A DNA stretch of 64,000 nucleotides from assembly GCF_003719335.1 (NCBI RefSeq), contig NZ_RIAS01000014.1, positions 62,001 through 126,000 of the forward strand. Reading direction: 5' to 3'. The position numbers were made by a program, and so were the translations under genes. Of this stretch, positions 41,839-50,619 are shown in pieces. Numbering within the stretch: position 1 is the first letter of the stretch; each line of letters opens with the position of its first letter. Source of the stretch: Paenibacillus amylolyticus (GTDB taxonomy: Bacteria > Bacillota > Bacilli > Paenibacillales > Paenibacillaceae). Below the pieces are notes generated by a model. The model saw only the letters and a program-made list of their open reading frames with translations. It ran no database searches and was not told the DNA's origin.

Positions 41839-42426
41839 ATGGATTACGTTAATCAAGAAGTAAATAAGTTAAATGTTACCGCTAGACTATGCGGTGTAGA
41901 GGAGAAGTTCATTATCAATAATATTTATCCTCTTTATCTGCATGATTTGTCTGAAATATGGGAATACAAAATCAATCGTTATGGGGTGTTTGAGAATGAC
42001 GATACCCGAACTTTGATGGAACAGAATCGCGTGTTTGATATTTGGTGGGAACACCCGAACGTATTATTTCCTTATCTTATCACAGTGGATGATATACCTG
42101 TGGGGCTTGCATTTGTGGCTACTTCCCCTTTCATACCATGTCCTCAATATATCGATTACTACATGAATGAGTTCTTCTTATTACGTAATTATCGAGGAAA
42201 GGGTGTTGGAGAAGAAGCGGTGAGACAGATCATTGGAAAGATGCCAGGGCAATGGGAATTGCAGACAAATCCCACCGAACGAAACGAGCGTGCGAAACGT
42301 TTCTGGCGTAGAACACTTAACACATGTACCAACGGGAAATACTCCGAAGAACTTGGTCATCATCCTGAAGATGGAGAAAAGCTAGTTTTTCGCTTCAGCA
42401 CGAGTTCTGAAAAAGTGAGTAATTAG
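41839..42426 (+). CDS. GNAT family N-acetyltransferase
   Basis: A 195-residue acetyltransferase-fold protein. The acetyl-CoA pyrophosphate-binding motif is RNYRGKGVGEEAVRQI, preceded by the beta-strand EFFLL and a typical substrate-side segment (VDDIPVGLAFVATSPFI). TNPTERNERAKRFWRRTL is the common motif B region. I use the ATG at 41839, with CGGAGGAG upstream; the in-frame codons before it have no site. It acetylates an amine, but the substrate is unknown. Monocistronic, ending in a hairpin at 42500-42531. Confidence 0.87.
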   Translation: MDYVNQEVNKLNVTARLCGVEEKFIINNIYPLYLHDLSEIWEYKINRYGVFENDDTRTLMEQNRVFDIWWEHPNVLFPYLITVDDIPVGLAFVATSPFIPCPQYIDYYMNEFFLLRNYRGKGVGEEAVRQIIGKMPGQWELQTNPTERNERAKRFWRRTLNTCTNGKYSEELGHHPEDGEKLVFRFSTSSEKVSN

Positions 42427-42869
42427 AGAGGTTGCTCCTAGCTTCATAAAAAAGCATCAACGTGATGAACGGTGGTTTACAACTAGTGGATGATAATAGG
42501 GATCGTTGCAGAAATGCTAACGATCCTTTTTGGTATATCCTTTAACATATTGTCAATGTTCTGTTCTCAAATATATGTCAAAAAAGAATTACGACTAACA
42601 TTACGGCGGTATGTTACAGGGATTGGGGAGATATTTTCGAGGAAGCTCATATACGAGTATTGACGTTCAATACCTAACGTTTTAGACTAAGGATATAACT
42701 CAATAACGATATTAATAACAAAAATAACAAAAATAACAAAAGAATCAAATTGTAATCAACTAAAACCAATAAAGCATAAAGTTCATGGAAGCTGTGGAAA
42801 CCTAGACTTCGTTTAACTTGATTAACGCTAGCTAACGTCTTTATTACTCCATTTACAGGAGGCTCGCTC
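42427..42869 (+). promoter_or_regulatory. Terminator, promoter and leader before the glycan-utilisation cluster
   Basis: GGATCGTT (42500-42507) pairs with AACGATCC (42519-42526) before a T-tract and ends the acetyltransferase transcript. A promoter follows: TTGACG (42660-42665), 17-base spacer, TAGACT (42683-42688). CTAACGTTT (42674-42682) lies inside the spacer, and CTAACGT recurs at 42832-42838, also appearing upstream of the permease operon at 52283-52291. A short AATAACAAA tandem run lies near 42715-42745. The leader is about 180 bases long. Confidence 0.5.
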
Positions 42870-43889
42870 ATGACGATTAAGGCTGACAAACAGTATGTTT
42901 TTCGGGAAGGACAGCTTTTTCAGAGCAGTCATGCGTCAACCATCGCTGTCCTGCCAACCGGTTTAGTTATTGCGGCTTGGTTTGCAGGTTCGTATGAAAA
43001 ATCCAGCGACACCGCGATCTGGACGGCTGTTCAGGAGCAAGATGGCTCGTGGTCAACGCCGCGTAAAGTAGCGGATGAAGAAGGTATTGCCCATTGGAAC
43101 CCGGTGCTGCATGCACATGGGGGTTCCCTTGTCCTCTTTTACAAGGTGGGACACGAAATTACAGACTGGCATACTCGCATCATGCGCTCGGAGGATGGCG
43201 GGCAGACATGGACGGATGCTCGTGAGTTGGTTCCCGGTGATGTAGGTGGCCGTGGTCCGGTGCGCAATAAACCTGTGCGGCTCGCGGATGGGACAATTCT
43301 GGCTCCGGCCTCCATTGAGCGAATGGATATGGAGAATCCGGGCAAACAAGTGTGGGAAGCTTTTGTTGATATTTCAACCGATGAAGGCGAGACATGGACG
43401 AAAAGTGAACCCATTCCGATGAACCTGTCTATTTATGTGGGGGCGAATCATTGGATTGCGAAAGGTCTGATTCAGCCTGCTCTATGGACTTCAAGTGCCG
43501 ATGATGTACATATGTTACTCCGCAGTACGGAGGGGAAAATCTTTCGCAGCGACTCGGTGGATGGCGGCAAGACATGGTGTGGAGCTTACCCGACAGAACT
43601 GCCAAACAACAATAGTGGTATTGATGTCACACGGCTGGAGAGTGGCTTGCTTGCACTTGTTTACAATCCCGTGAGCGGGTATGCGACAGAGAGTCCCCGT
43701 ACACCACTGGTAGTTGCTTTTTCAAATGACAATGGTGTGAGCTGGGGAGATGAGTTTGTGCTTGAAGATGAGCCTGGCGAGTACTCTTATCCTGCCATCG
43801 TATCTCAGGGACAGAACCTGTACATATCGTACACGTGGAAAAGAGACCGGGTTGCGTTCTGGAAATTGAACGTTCACATATCGGAGTAA
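42870..43889 (+). CDS. Sialidase-like exo-glycosidase with BNR/Asp-box repeats
   Basis: A 339-residue six-bladed-propeller protein with four Asp boxes: SEDGGQTW (near 107), STDEGETW (near 171), SVDGGKTW (near 231) and SNDNGVSW (near 290). No signal peptide, so it is probably cytoplasmic. BNR_2-type sialidase relatives occur in catabolic clusters, but the Asp boxes are structural. I cannot confirm the sialidase Arg triad, so sialic acid specificity is not established. AGGAGG lies before the ATG. It is the first gene of the glycan cluster, preceded by a recognisable promoter and followed by a strong hairpin at 43890-43936. Confidence 0.82.
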   Translation: MTIKADKQYVFREGQLFQSSHASTIAVLPTGLVIAAWFAGSYEKSSDTAIWTAVQEQDGSWSTPRKVADEEGIAHWNPVLHAHGGSLVLFYKVGHEITDWHTRIMRSEDGGQTWTDARELVPGDVGGRGPVRNKPVRLADGTILAPASIERMDMENPGKQVWEAFVDISTDEGETWTKSEPIPMNLSIYVGANHWIAKGLIQPALWTSSADDVHMLLRSTEGKIFRSDSVDGGKTWCGAYPTELPNNNSGIDVTRLESGLLALVYNPVSGYATESPRTPLVVAFSNDNGVSWGDEFVLEDEPGEYSYPAIVSQGQNLYISYTWKRDRVAFWKLNVHISE

Positions 43890-43936
43890 AGCAAGGACCG
43901 CAGAAACGCTGATCAGGCGTTTATTCGGTCCTTGCT
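43890..43936 (+). terminator. Hairpin between the BNR protein gene and cutC
   Basis: AGCAAGGACCG (43890-43900) pairs with CGGTCCTTGCT (43926-43936); AAACGC and GCGTTT form an inner stem. The T-tract is poor, so it may be a partial terminator or an mRNA-stability hairpin within the operon. Confidence 0.6.
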
Positions 43937-43965
43937 GTCGTGGTTATTTGTGAGGAGGTGTTCCT

Positions 43966-44763
43966 ATGAATATACAGGTCATCAACAGAGAGCCAATATT
44001 GGAAGTCATAGCGTTGGACACAGCAGATGCCCAAGCCGCGGAGCAAGGGGGAGCCGATCGGATTGAGCTTGTATCGGCAATGACCGAAGGTGGACTTACG
44101 CCCAGTTACGGGTTGATTGCACAAGTCGTATCCAAGGTGTCGATACCGGTCTATGTCATGATCCGGCCTCATAGCCGCTCGTTCTGCTATAGCGCTGATG
44201 ATCTTCAGGTGATGATCCAAGACATACGTGTGGCACGTGAGCTTGGTGCCGCAGGCATTGTGATTGGAGCTCTCACCCGTGAGGGAGAAGTACAGCGCTC
44301 CTTTTTACAAACTTGTCTGTTGAGCGCTCAGGGGCTGGGAGTTACGTTTCATCGCGCCATCGATTCGAGTGCACATGTGGTGAGAGCGCTGGAGAGCATG
44401 GGTGGCATTAATGGCGGGAGTGAGATCAAGGGCAAGTTTGAGTATGAGAGGGAGATGGAGAGCAAGAGCGAGGAGAGTGTCATCGAGCGTGTACTTACAT
44501 CGGGAGGGAAACCTACTGCCCCTGAGAGTTTGCTCGAACTACAGCGTTTGCAGGAGATAGGACAGACGTTGAACATATCCGTTATGGCGGGTTCGGGTGT
44601 CACGATTGAGGGGATTTCAACCATCGTGAGCCGAACGGGGATCACCGAGATTCATATGGGATCGGGTGTGCGGCGCGGAGGGAGTTTCGATCAACCTGTG
44701 GATGCTCAGCTTGTCGCTCAGGCCAAAGCAGCGTTGATTCGTTCAGTACAAGAGCTGCAGTAA
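43966..44763 (+). CDS. cutC: Copper homeostasis protein CutC family (TIM barrel)
   Basis: A 265-residue TIM-barrel protein. LEVIALDTADAQAAEQGGADRIELVSA is the CutC N-terminal signature (read here as two adjoining blocks), followed by GGLTPSYGLI, VMIRPHSRSFCY, GVTFHRAID and the C-terminal MAGSGVTIEGI and EIHMGSGVR. A charged insert of about 25 residues (GSEIKGKFEYEREMESKSEE) sits before VLTSGG, where typical members have a short loop. CutC was linked to copper tolerance, but the biochemical role is unclear. Gram-positive homologues often sit in glycoside-hydrolase clusters, as here, so a carbohydrate-related role is plausible. GAGGAGGTG precedes the ATG. Confidence 0.9.
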   Translation: MNIQVINREPILEVIALDTADAQAAEQGGADRIELVSAMTEGGLTPSYGLIAQVVSKVSIPVYVMIRPHSRSFCYSADDLQVMIQDIRVARELGAAGIVIGALTREGEVQRSFLQTCLLSAQGLGVTFHRAIDSSAHVVRALESMGGINGGSEIKGKFEYEREMESKSEESVIERVLTSGGKPTAPESLLELQRLQEIGQTLNISVMAGSGVTIEGISTIVSRTGITEIHMGSGVRRGGSFDQPVDAQLVAQAKAALIRSVQELQ

Positions 44764-44827
44764 TAATGATATTGGTAATTGCGCAATAAAAGCAGAATGC
44801 ACTTTTCATATAAGGGAGTGGGAAGCC

Positions 44828-46306
44828 ATGAACTCAAAGCTTTCACCAGCACCAGCGGATTGGATTAAAACAGCGGCACAGGTCAGCCCATCCGAGCGCC
44901 AGATGAGATGGCAGGAGATGGAGTTTTATGCTTTTATCCATTTTACCGTGAACACATTTACCGATCGGGAGTGGGGGACGGGCGAGGAAGACCCGGCTAT
45001 CTTTAACCCTACTGAACTACTTGCAGGGCAATGGGTGGAGACATGTAAAGACGCAGGCATGAAAGGGCTCATTTTGACCTGCAAACATCATGACGGGTTC
45101 TGTCTGTGGCCCAGCCGTTATGCAGATCATACGGTTGCAGCGAGTCCATGGCGAAATGGCTCTGGTGATCTGGTGCGAGAAGTTGCGGATGCCTGTCGTG
45201 ACGCCGGGTTGAAATTCGGGGTGTATCTTTCACCCTGGGATCGTCATGAAGCGTGTTATGGGGATTCGGAGCGGTATAATGCTTTTTTTCTTGCTCAGCT
45301 GCGCGAACTGCTGACGAACTATGGTGATATTTTTTGTGTCTGGTTTGATGGCGCATGTGGCGAAGGGCCAAATGGGAAAAGACAGGTCTATGACTGGGAC
45401 GCATATTACGCGCTCATTCGCGAGCTTCAGCCGGAAGCGGTCATTTCGGTCTGCGGCCCGGATGTACGCTGGTGTGGCAATGAGGCAGGACATACGCGCG
45501 AATCGGAATGGAGCGTTGTACCGACGCATATGCAGGATAATGAGAAGATTCAGGAGCAGTCGCAGCAGGTGGATGATAGAGAGTTTGCTAAGAAAATCAA
45601 CACACAAGATAGTGATCTGGGGAGCCGGGGCATCATCCGTGATTATGCTGATCAGCTGATATGGTATCCTGCCGAAGTTAATACTTCGATTCGTCCGGGC
45701 TGGTTCTATCATGCGAGTGAAGATGATCAGGTCAAAACGCTGGACGAACTGCTCTCCGTTTATTACGGCGCCGTGGGCGGCAACGCCTGCTTTTTGCTGA
45801 ATCTGCCACCAGACAAACGTGGTCTGCTGCATGAAAATGATGTCCAGCGATTGAACGAGATGGGTTCGGTGTTACGTACCACATTCAGTGGAGACTTAGC
45901 ACACGGCGCACAGGCTGAGGCTTCAGAGACGATGGATGAAGCACATGGAGCTTCACAAGTTTTAAATTCGGATGAAGAGTTGCAACAAGAAGCATATTGG
46001 TGCCCATGCGAAGGAACAGAGCAAGCGTGGATGGAATTGATTTTGCCGGAAGAAAAGACCTTCGACCGTGTGATGCTAATGGAACACATCCGATCAGGTC
46101 AGCGGATTGAAAGGTTCAGGCTGGAAGTAAGCGGTGAGGATGGTCGGTGGCAGGACATCTATGCTGGAACGGTAGTTGGATATAAGCGAATTTGCTGTTT
46201 TCCAAAAGTGACTGCACGCCGGGTTCGACTGACCATTCAGGAGTCCAGATGGTGTCCAACACTATCGAAATTCAGCTTATTTTACAGTGAACGGGAGGAC
46301 GTGTGA
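44828..46306 (+). CDS. Alpha-L-fucosidase, glycoside hydrolase family 29 (first copy)
   Basis: A 492-residue retaining fucosidase without signal peptide. The TIM barrel carries FIHFTVNTFTDREWGTG, LTCKHHDGFCLWPS (substrate-binding His pair) and FCVWFDGACGEG, with the nucleophile Asp near residue 174. SIRPGWFYHASEDDQVK and NLPPDKRGLLHENDV follow. A C-terminal beta-sandwich, residues about 375-490, resembles a discoidin-type domain. The combination and motif set resemble the GH29-B group that cleaves alpha-1,3/1,4-fucose, but linkage is inferred. Its TGA is one base before the next ATG (TGAGATG), so it is tightly coupled with the galactosidase. Confidence 0.92.
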   Translation: MNSKLSPAPADWIKTAAQVSPSERQMRWQEMEFYAFIHFTVNTFTDREWGTGEEDPAIFNPTELLAGQWVETCKDAGMKGLILTCKHHDGFCLWPSRYADHTVAASPWRNGSGDLVREVADACRDAGLKFGVYLSPWDRHEACYGDSERYNAFFLAQLRELLTNYGDIFCVWFDGACGEGPNGKRQVYDWDAYYALIRELQPEAVISVCGPDVRWCGNEAGHTRESEWSVVPTHMQDNEKIQEQSQQVDDREFAKKINTQDSDLGSRGIIRDYADQLIWYPAEVNTSIRPGWFYHASEDDQVKTLDELLSVYYGAVGGNACFLLNLPPDKRGLLHENDVQRLNEMGSVLRTTFSGDLAHGAQAEASETMDEAHGASQVLNSDEELQQEAYWCPCEGTEQAWMELILPEEKTFDRVMLMEHIRSGQRIERFRLEVSGEDGRWQDIYAGTVVGYKRICCFPKVTARRVRLTIQESRWCPTLSKFSLFYSEREDV

Positions 46307-46307
46307 G

Positions 46308-48116
46308 ATGGCTATACTGATGGTTCAGGGCTCACAATTCATACTGGATGGGAAACCGGTTCAGATTTTGTCAGGAGCCATTCATTATTTTCGAGTGGTC
46401 CCCGAGTATTGGGAGGATCGGTTGCTGAAGCTGAAGGCCTGCGGATTCAATACCGTGGAGACTTATGTGCCATGGAATATGCATGAGCCGCAGCCAGGAG
46501 AGTACTGTTTTGAAGGCATGGCGGATGTGGAGCAGTTTATACGACTTGCAGGAGATGCAGGGCTGCATGTGATCGTTCGTCCAAGTCCTTACATCTGTGC
46601 GGAGTGGGAATTTGGTGGTTTGCCTTCCTGGCTGCTTGCGGATGACCATCTGCGGCTTCGTTGTAGTGATTCGGCGTTTCTGGCGCATGTGGATCGGTAT
46701 TATGATGTGCTTTTGCCCAAGTTAAAACCTCTTCTGAGCACCTCTGGCGGGCCTATTATTGCGTTGCAGATTGAAAATGAATACGGCAGTTTCGGGAACG
46801 ATGCGAGTTATCTGCAATATTTGCGGGATGGCATGGTGCGACGGGGCATGGATGTGCTTCTCTTTACCTCAGACGGGCCAACAGATCATATGTTGCAGGC
46901 CGGTTCTGTATCCGGGCACTTGGCAACGGTTAATTTCGGTTCGGGGACGGAATGGGCATTTGCCAAGCTGCGTGAATATCAAGCAGAGGAACCGCTCATG
47001 TGTATGGAGTTTTGGAATGGCTGGTTCGATCACTGGGGCGAGTCACATCATACCCGGGAGGCAGAAGATGTAGCCAAGGTGCTGGAGGAAATGCTGGAGG
47101 CGGGCGCATCGGTGAACTTCTACATGTTTCATGGCGGTACGAATTTTGCATTTTATAATGGAGCGAACTGTCAGCAAAAGGATCAATACGAACCAACCAT
47201 TACAAGTTACGACTACGACTCTCTGCTTAGCGAATCGGGCGAACCGACAGCGAAATTTTATGCGGTTAGAGAGGTTCTCTCACGTTATAGAGGTTTTGAA
47301 AAACAGGACGGTTACTGTGAAAAGAGAGATTTAGTTTTACCAGAACCGAAGGGAACGGCATCTTATGGGAGGGTTGAGCTGGCGCAGCGAGCTAGCTTGT
47401 TACAACAACTGGACGCACTGGCTGTTAAGATTCAACGTACTAATCCTGAGCCGATGGAGAAGTTGGGGCAGGATTACGGATTTATCAGCTACCAGACGCG
47501 GATATCCGGGCCAAGAGAACGACAGGAGTTAGTTGTTCAGGAGGTGCGTGATCGGGCACTGGTGTTTGTGGATGGATTGTTACAGGGTGTGCTTGAACGT
47601 GGGAATGTTGCGGCAACGGTATCTTTTGAGGTGCCAGCGGAAGGCGCAGAGCTGCTCATTCTTGTTGAGAATATGGGGCGGATCAATTACGGGCCGTATC
47701 TGAGAGATCCGAAAGGAATCACGGAGGGTGTACGGCATGGATTTCAGTTTTTGTACGATTGGACGATTCATTGTTTGCCGATGACCGATCTTTCGGGTTT
47801 ATCCTATGCTGTGCTGTCTGAGCTTGAGAGCAGCGCAAGAACAGTTAAAGAGGAGCCGTTTTTTTATCGAGGAAGTCTTCATATGGAGGATGTTTCGGAT
47901 ATAAAGGATACCTTTCTGCGTCTGGACGGCTGGACAAAAGGGGTTGCATTTGTAAACGGATTCAATCTGGGCCGCTACTGGAATATAGGCCCGCAACAGA
48001 CGTTGTATGTTCCTGCTCCGCTCCTCCGTCAAGGAGAGAATGAGATCATCATATTTGAGCTTCATGGAACAGAAGATGCTGCCGTCATGTTCGTAGATCA
48101 GCCGGATTTGGGCTAG
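46308..48116 (+). CDS. Beta-galactosidase, glycoside hydrolase family 35
   Basis: A 602-residue GH35 enzyme, start ATG at 46308 with GGGAGG upstream. The TIM barrel shows GAIHYFRVVPEYWEDRL, NTVETYVPWNMHEPQPG and RPSPYICAEWEFGGLPSWLL. The acid/base Glu is in ALQIENEYGSFG and the nucleophile Glu in LMCMEFWNGWFDHWG. C-terminal jelly-roll domains end with GFNLGRYWNIGPQQTLYVP. There is no signal peptide. It removes non-reducing beta-galactose, often beta-1,3-linked in this family. The adjoining fucosidase suggests sequential removal of fucose and then galactose. Confidence 0.94.
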   Translation: MAILMVQGSQFILDGKPVQILSGAIHYFRVVPEYWEDRLLKLKACGFNTVETYVPWNMHEPQPGEYCFEGMADVEQFIRLAGDAGLHVIVRPSPYICAEWEFGGLPSWLLADDHLRLRCSDSAFLAHVDRYYDVLLPKLKPLLSTSGGPIIALQIENEYGSFGNDASYLQYLRDGMVRRGMDVLLFTSDGPTDHMLQAGSVSGHLATVNFGSGTEWAFAKLREYQAEEPLMCMEFWNGWFDHWGESHHTREAEDVAKVLEEMLEAGASVNFYMFHGGTNFAFYNGANCQQKDQYEPTITSYDYDSLLSESGEPTAKFYAVREVLSRYRGFEKQDGYCEKRDLVLPEPKGTASYGRVELAQRASLLQQLDALAVKIQRTNPEPMEKLGQDYGFISYQTRISGPRERQELVVQEVRDRALVFVDGLLQGVLERGNVAATVSFEVPAEGAELLILVENMGRINYGPYLRDPKGITEGVRHGFQFLYDWTIHCLPMTDLSGLSYAVLSELESSARTVKEEPFFYRGSLHMEDVSDIKDTFLRLDGWTKGVAFVNGFNLGRYWNIGPQQTLYVPAPLLRQGENEIIIFELHGTEDAAVMFVDQPDLG

Positions 48117-48216
48117 AAAAGGAAAATCGGTGAGCCATGCGATTATTGGCAATTGCCCTATAGACCGGAACACGGTATACGTTGGGTATGGACACCCATC
48201 ACAGGAGAGGGAGAGG

Positions 48217-49092
48217 ATGAGGAAGATGAAAGTTGGACTTAGCACGTACAGTTTGCAACAAGCACTGGATCGTAAGGAGCTAACTGTGCCGGATGCCATT
48301 CGCTGGATTGCCGAGCAGGGCGGGCAACATGTGGAGATTGTACCGATGGGCTTCAGTCTGATCGATAATTCGGCATTAATAGAGGAGATCAAGGCTGCGG
48401 CTCAGGACGTTGGCATCGACATCTCCAACTATGCCATTGGTGCAAATTTTGCGGTTCAGGAGAGTGCCGAGACGTTAGAAGAAGAAATTCAGAGCGTTAT
48501 GCGCCATGTGAATGTCGCCGCCGCCCTCGGAGTGAAGCTGATGCGTCATGATGTCGCTTTCCGGCCTGCACAGGAAGGGACTGTAGCACAGTTTGAAGCT
48601 GATCTTCCCGTACTCGTCAAAGCCTGTCAGCGAATTGCCGACTATGCCGCTGGTTTTGGCATTACAACGAGTGTGGAGAACCACGGGTATTATGTGCAAT
48701 CGAGCGAGCGAGTTCAGCGACTGTTACATGAAACGGGTCGGGAAAATTTCAAAACGACACTGGATATCGGGAATTTCCTCTGTGTCGATGAGGATCCAGT
48801 GAGTGCGGTGAAAAATAACATTCCTTACGCGTCCATCGTTCACGCCAAAGATTTCTACTGGCGGTCTTCCACCCGGAATCCCGGCGAAGGGTGGTTCCAG
48901 ACCTCCCATGGCAATTATCTGCGCGGAGCCATCGTGGGTCATGGCGATATCGACATGCCTGAAGTGTTTCGCGTACTGAAGCGGTCCGGTTATGACGGAT
49001 ATATCTCGGTTGAATTCGAAGGCATGGAGCACTGCCAGACCGCCTCGCGCATTGCGATGGATAACGTGCGCCGTTTGTGGGATGAGGCGTGA
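48217..49092 (+). CDS. Sugar phosphate isomerase/epimerase (xylose isomerase-like TIM barrel)
   Basis: A 291-residue AP-endonuclease-2-type TIM barrel. It begins KMKVGLSTYSLQQAL, and the metal-site pattern is spread over VEIVPMGF, TSVENHGYY (Glu, His), TTLDIGNFLC, IVHAKDF and VEFEGMEH. I favour the ATG at 48217 because AGGAG lies nine bases upstream; the ATG at 48226 is also possible. Such enzymes interconvert keto sugars or sugar acids. Together with the Gfo/Idh oxidoreductase that follows, it may process the released monosaccharide through a 3-keto intermediate. This pathway is inference. Confidence 0.87.
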   Translation: MRKMKVGLSTYSLQQALDRKELTVPDAIRWIAEQGGQHVEIVPMGFSLIDNSALIEEIKAAAQDVGIDISNYAIGANFAVQESAETLEEEIQSVMRHVNVAAALGVKLMRHDVAFRPAQEGTVAQFEADLPVLVKACQRIADYAAGFGITTSVENHGYYVQSSERVQRLLHETGRENFKTTLDIGNFLCVDEDPVSAVKNNIPYASIVHAKDFYWRSSTRNPGEGWFQTSHGNYLRGAIVGHGDIDMPEVFRVLKRSGYDGYISVEFEGMEHCQTASRIAMDNVRRLWDEA

Positions 49093-49361
49093 CAATATGT
49101 AGTTAAGGCCGCCATGATATCTAGCGTTGCCGCCTGCGTGTCGTTTTGCTTAGTCCTGTGGGATGCAGTGTAGTGTCGTGGATTACTCTAAATAGAGTTC
49201 ATTCAAGAGTTCACTGTATGAAGGCAACCGCAGTCAATGTAATTTTTCAAAAGTGAATGGAATTAAGCGTGATTTGAGGATCATGAGAATTTTATTTCAA
49301 AGATGGCTTTTCCAAGCTGAACGGTATTCATTTTCATTTTTAACACTGGAGGGGTAGTGAA
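49093..49361 (+). other. Intergenic region before the Gfo/Idh gene
   Basis: A 269-base gap between co-directional genes. I see no clear terminator and no repeat element; only the ribosome site GGAGGGG before 49362 is evident. Confidence 0.5.
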
Positions 49362-50420
49362 ATGTCCAAATTGAAAGTTGCCGTCATCGGCGCTGGTTCT
49401 ATATCGGATTGTCACCTGCAAGCGTATGCCAGCAACCCGGAAGTAGAGATTTATGCGATCTGTGATCTGAACGAAACTCGTGCCGCCGAAGTGGCGAAGC
49501 AGTACGGGGCATCCCATGTGTTTACGGACTATAAAGACTTGCTCGCTCTGCCGGAGATTCATTCGGTAAGCATCTGCACATGGAATGATTCGCATGCCGA
49601 GATCAGTATTGCGGCGCTGGATGCAGGCAAAAACGTGCTCTGCGAGAAACCACTCTGCCAGACCGTGAAGGATGCGCTAGAGGTAGAAAAGGCCGTTCAT
49701 CGCAGTGGAAAGTTGTTACAAGTAGGTTTTGTTCGCCGTTATAGTGACAACGCCCAGATTCTGAAAAAGTTTATCGACGAAGGTGAACTTGGCGAAATCT
49801 ATTATGCCAAAGCTTCCAGTCTGCGCCGTCTTGGCAACCCGGGTGGCTGGTTTGCGGATAAAAGTCGCTCTGGCGGTGGCCCGTTAATTGATATCGGTGT
49901 ACATGTTATCGACATTTGCTGGTACCTGATGGGTAGACCTAAGGTTAAATCGGTCTCCGCCAATGTCTCAAATCGGCTCGGTAACCGGGCAAACATTCGA
50001 AATCTTTCGTTCTATAAGGCTGCTGATTACGATGCGGAACAGAACACGGTGGAAGATATGGCGAATGCATTGATCCGTTTTGAAAATGGGGCAAGCCTGT
50101 TGGTCGATGTCAGCTTCACCCTACATGCGAAGTCTGATGAGACAGCAGTCAAGCTGTATGGCGACAAAGGCGGTGCCGAGCTGGAACCGGAGATTTCAAT
50201 TATTGGTGAGAAGTTCGATACCATTCTGAACATGACACCGCAAGTCGATTTTAAATCCTTTGACTTCATGGGTTCGTTCCGCAACGAAATCAACCATTTC
50301 ATAGACAGCACGCAGGGCCGAAAAGAAACCCTTAGCCCCGTCGAGGACGGTGTGGAAGTCATGAAAATGCTGTGTGCCATCTACGAATCCGCGCGCGAGG
50401 GCAAGGAGATCACGTTGTAA
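49362..50420 (+). CDS. Gfo/Idh/MocA family oxidoreductase
   Basis: A 352-residue NAD(P)-dependent sugar oxidoreductase. The N-terminal Rossmann motif is VAVIGAGSISDCHLQAYA, CEKPLCQT contains the catalytic Lys of the EKP motif, and GGGPLIDIGVHVIDICWYLMG carries the conserved Asp/His pair of the C-terminal domain. Substrates in this family include myo-inositol and many 3-keto-forming sugars. The location between a sugar isomerase and a fucosidase suggests a role in glycan-derived sugar conversion. Its stop codon lies within the left arm of repeat element copy 3. GGAGGGG precedes the ATG. Confidence 0.92.
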   Translation: MSKLKVAVIGAGSISDCHLQAYASNPEVEIYAICDLNETRAAEVAKQYGASHVFTDYKDLLALPEIHSVSICTWNDSHAEISIAALDAGKNVLCEKPLCQTVKDALEVEKAVHRSGKLLQVGFVRRYSDNAQILKKFIDEGELGEIYYAKASSLRRLGNPGGWFADKSRSGGGPLIDIGVHVIDICWYLMGRPKVKSVSANVSNRLGNRANIRNLSFYKAADYDAEQNTVEDMANALIRFENGASLLVDVSFTLHAKSDETAVKLYGDKGGAELEPEISIIGEKFDTILNMTPQVDFKSFDFMGSFRNEINHFIDSTQGRKETLSPVEDGVEVMKMLCAIYESAREGKEITL

Positions 50421-50588
50421 TTCATACGTGAAACGGAGAGTGCAGAACCAATCTGGAGAAGCGGAGCGCTCGCCTTTACCACCGGATTTCCACATCAGGG
50501 ACATAATTCATAGAAATCCGGGGGTAACAGCGATCGAAAGATGGTACTGCAATCGGAGTGCCCAGTGTAAATCCACCTTTTACAACGT
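50412..50588 (+). repeat. Structured intergenic repeat element, copy 3
   Basis: About 177 bp between the oxidoreductase and the second fucosidase. The outer arms are ACGTTGTAA (50412-50420) and its exact complement TTACAACGT (50580-50588). Inside, in the same order as copy 2, are AACGGAGAG, TGCAG (50441), CTGGAGAAGCGGAGC, CCGGATTT (50482-50489), AAATCCGG (50514-50521), GGGTAACAGCGAT, CTGCA (50547-50551) and ATCGGAGTG. TGCAG pairs with CTGCA, and CCGGATTT pairs perfectly with AAATCCGG. Confidence 0.7.
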
Positions 50589-50619
50589 CAGAAATTTCAA
50601 CTAAAGGAGATGCTTTATT

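Noticed and set aside
42715..42745. AATAACAAA tandem run as a possible CRISPR or regulatory repeat
   Set aside because: Only about three short A-rich units with no spacers; most simply a microsatellite.
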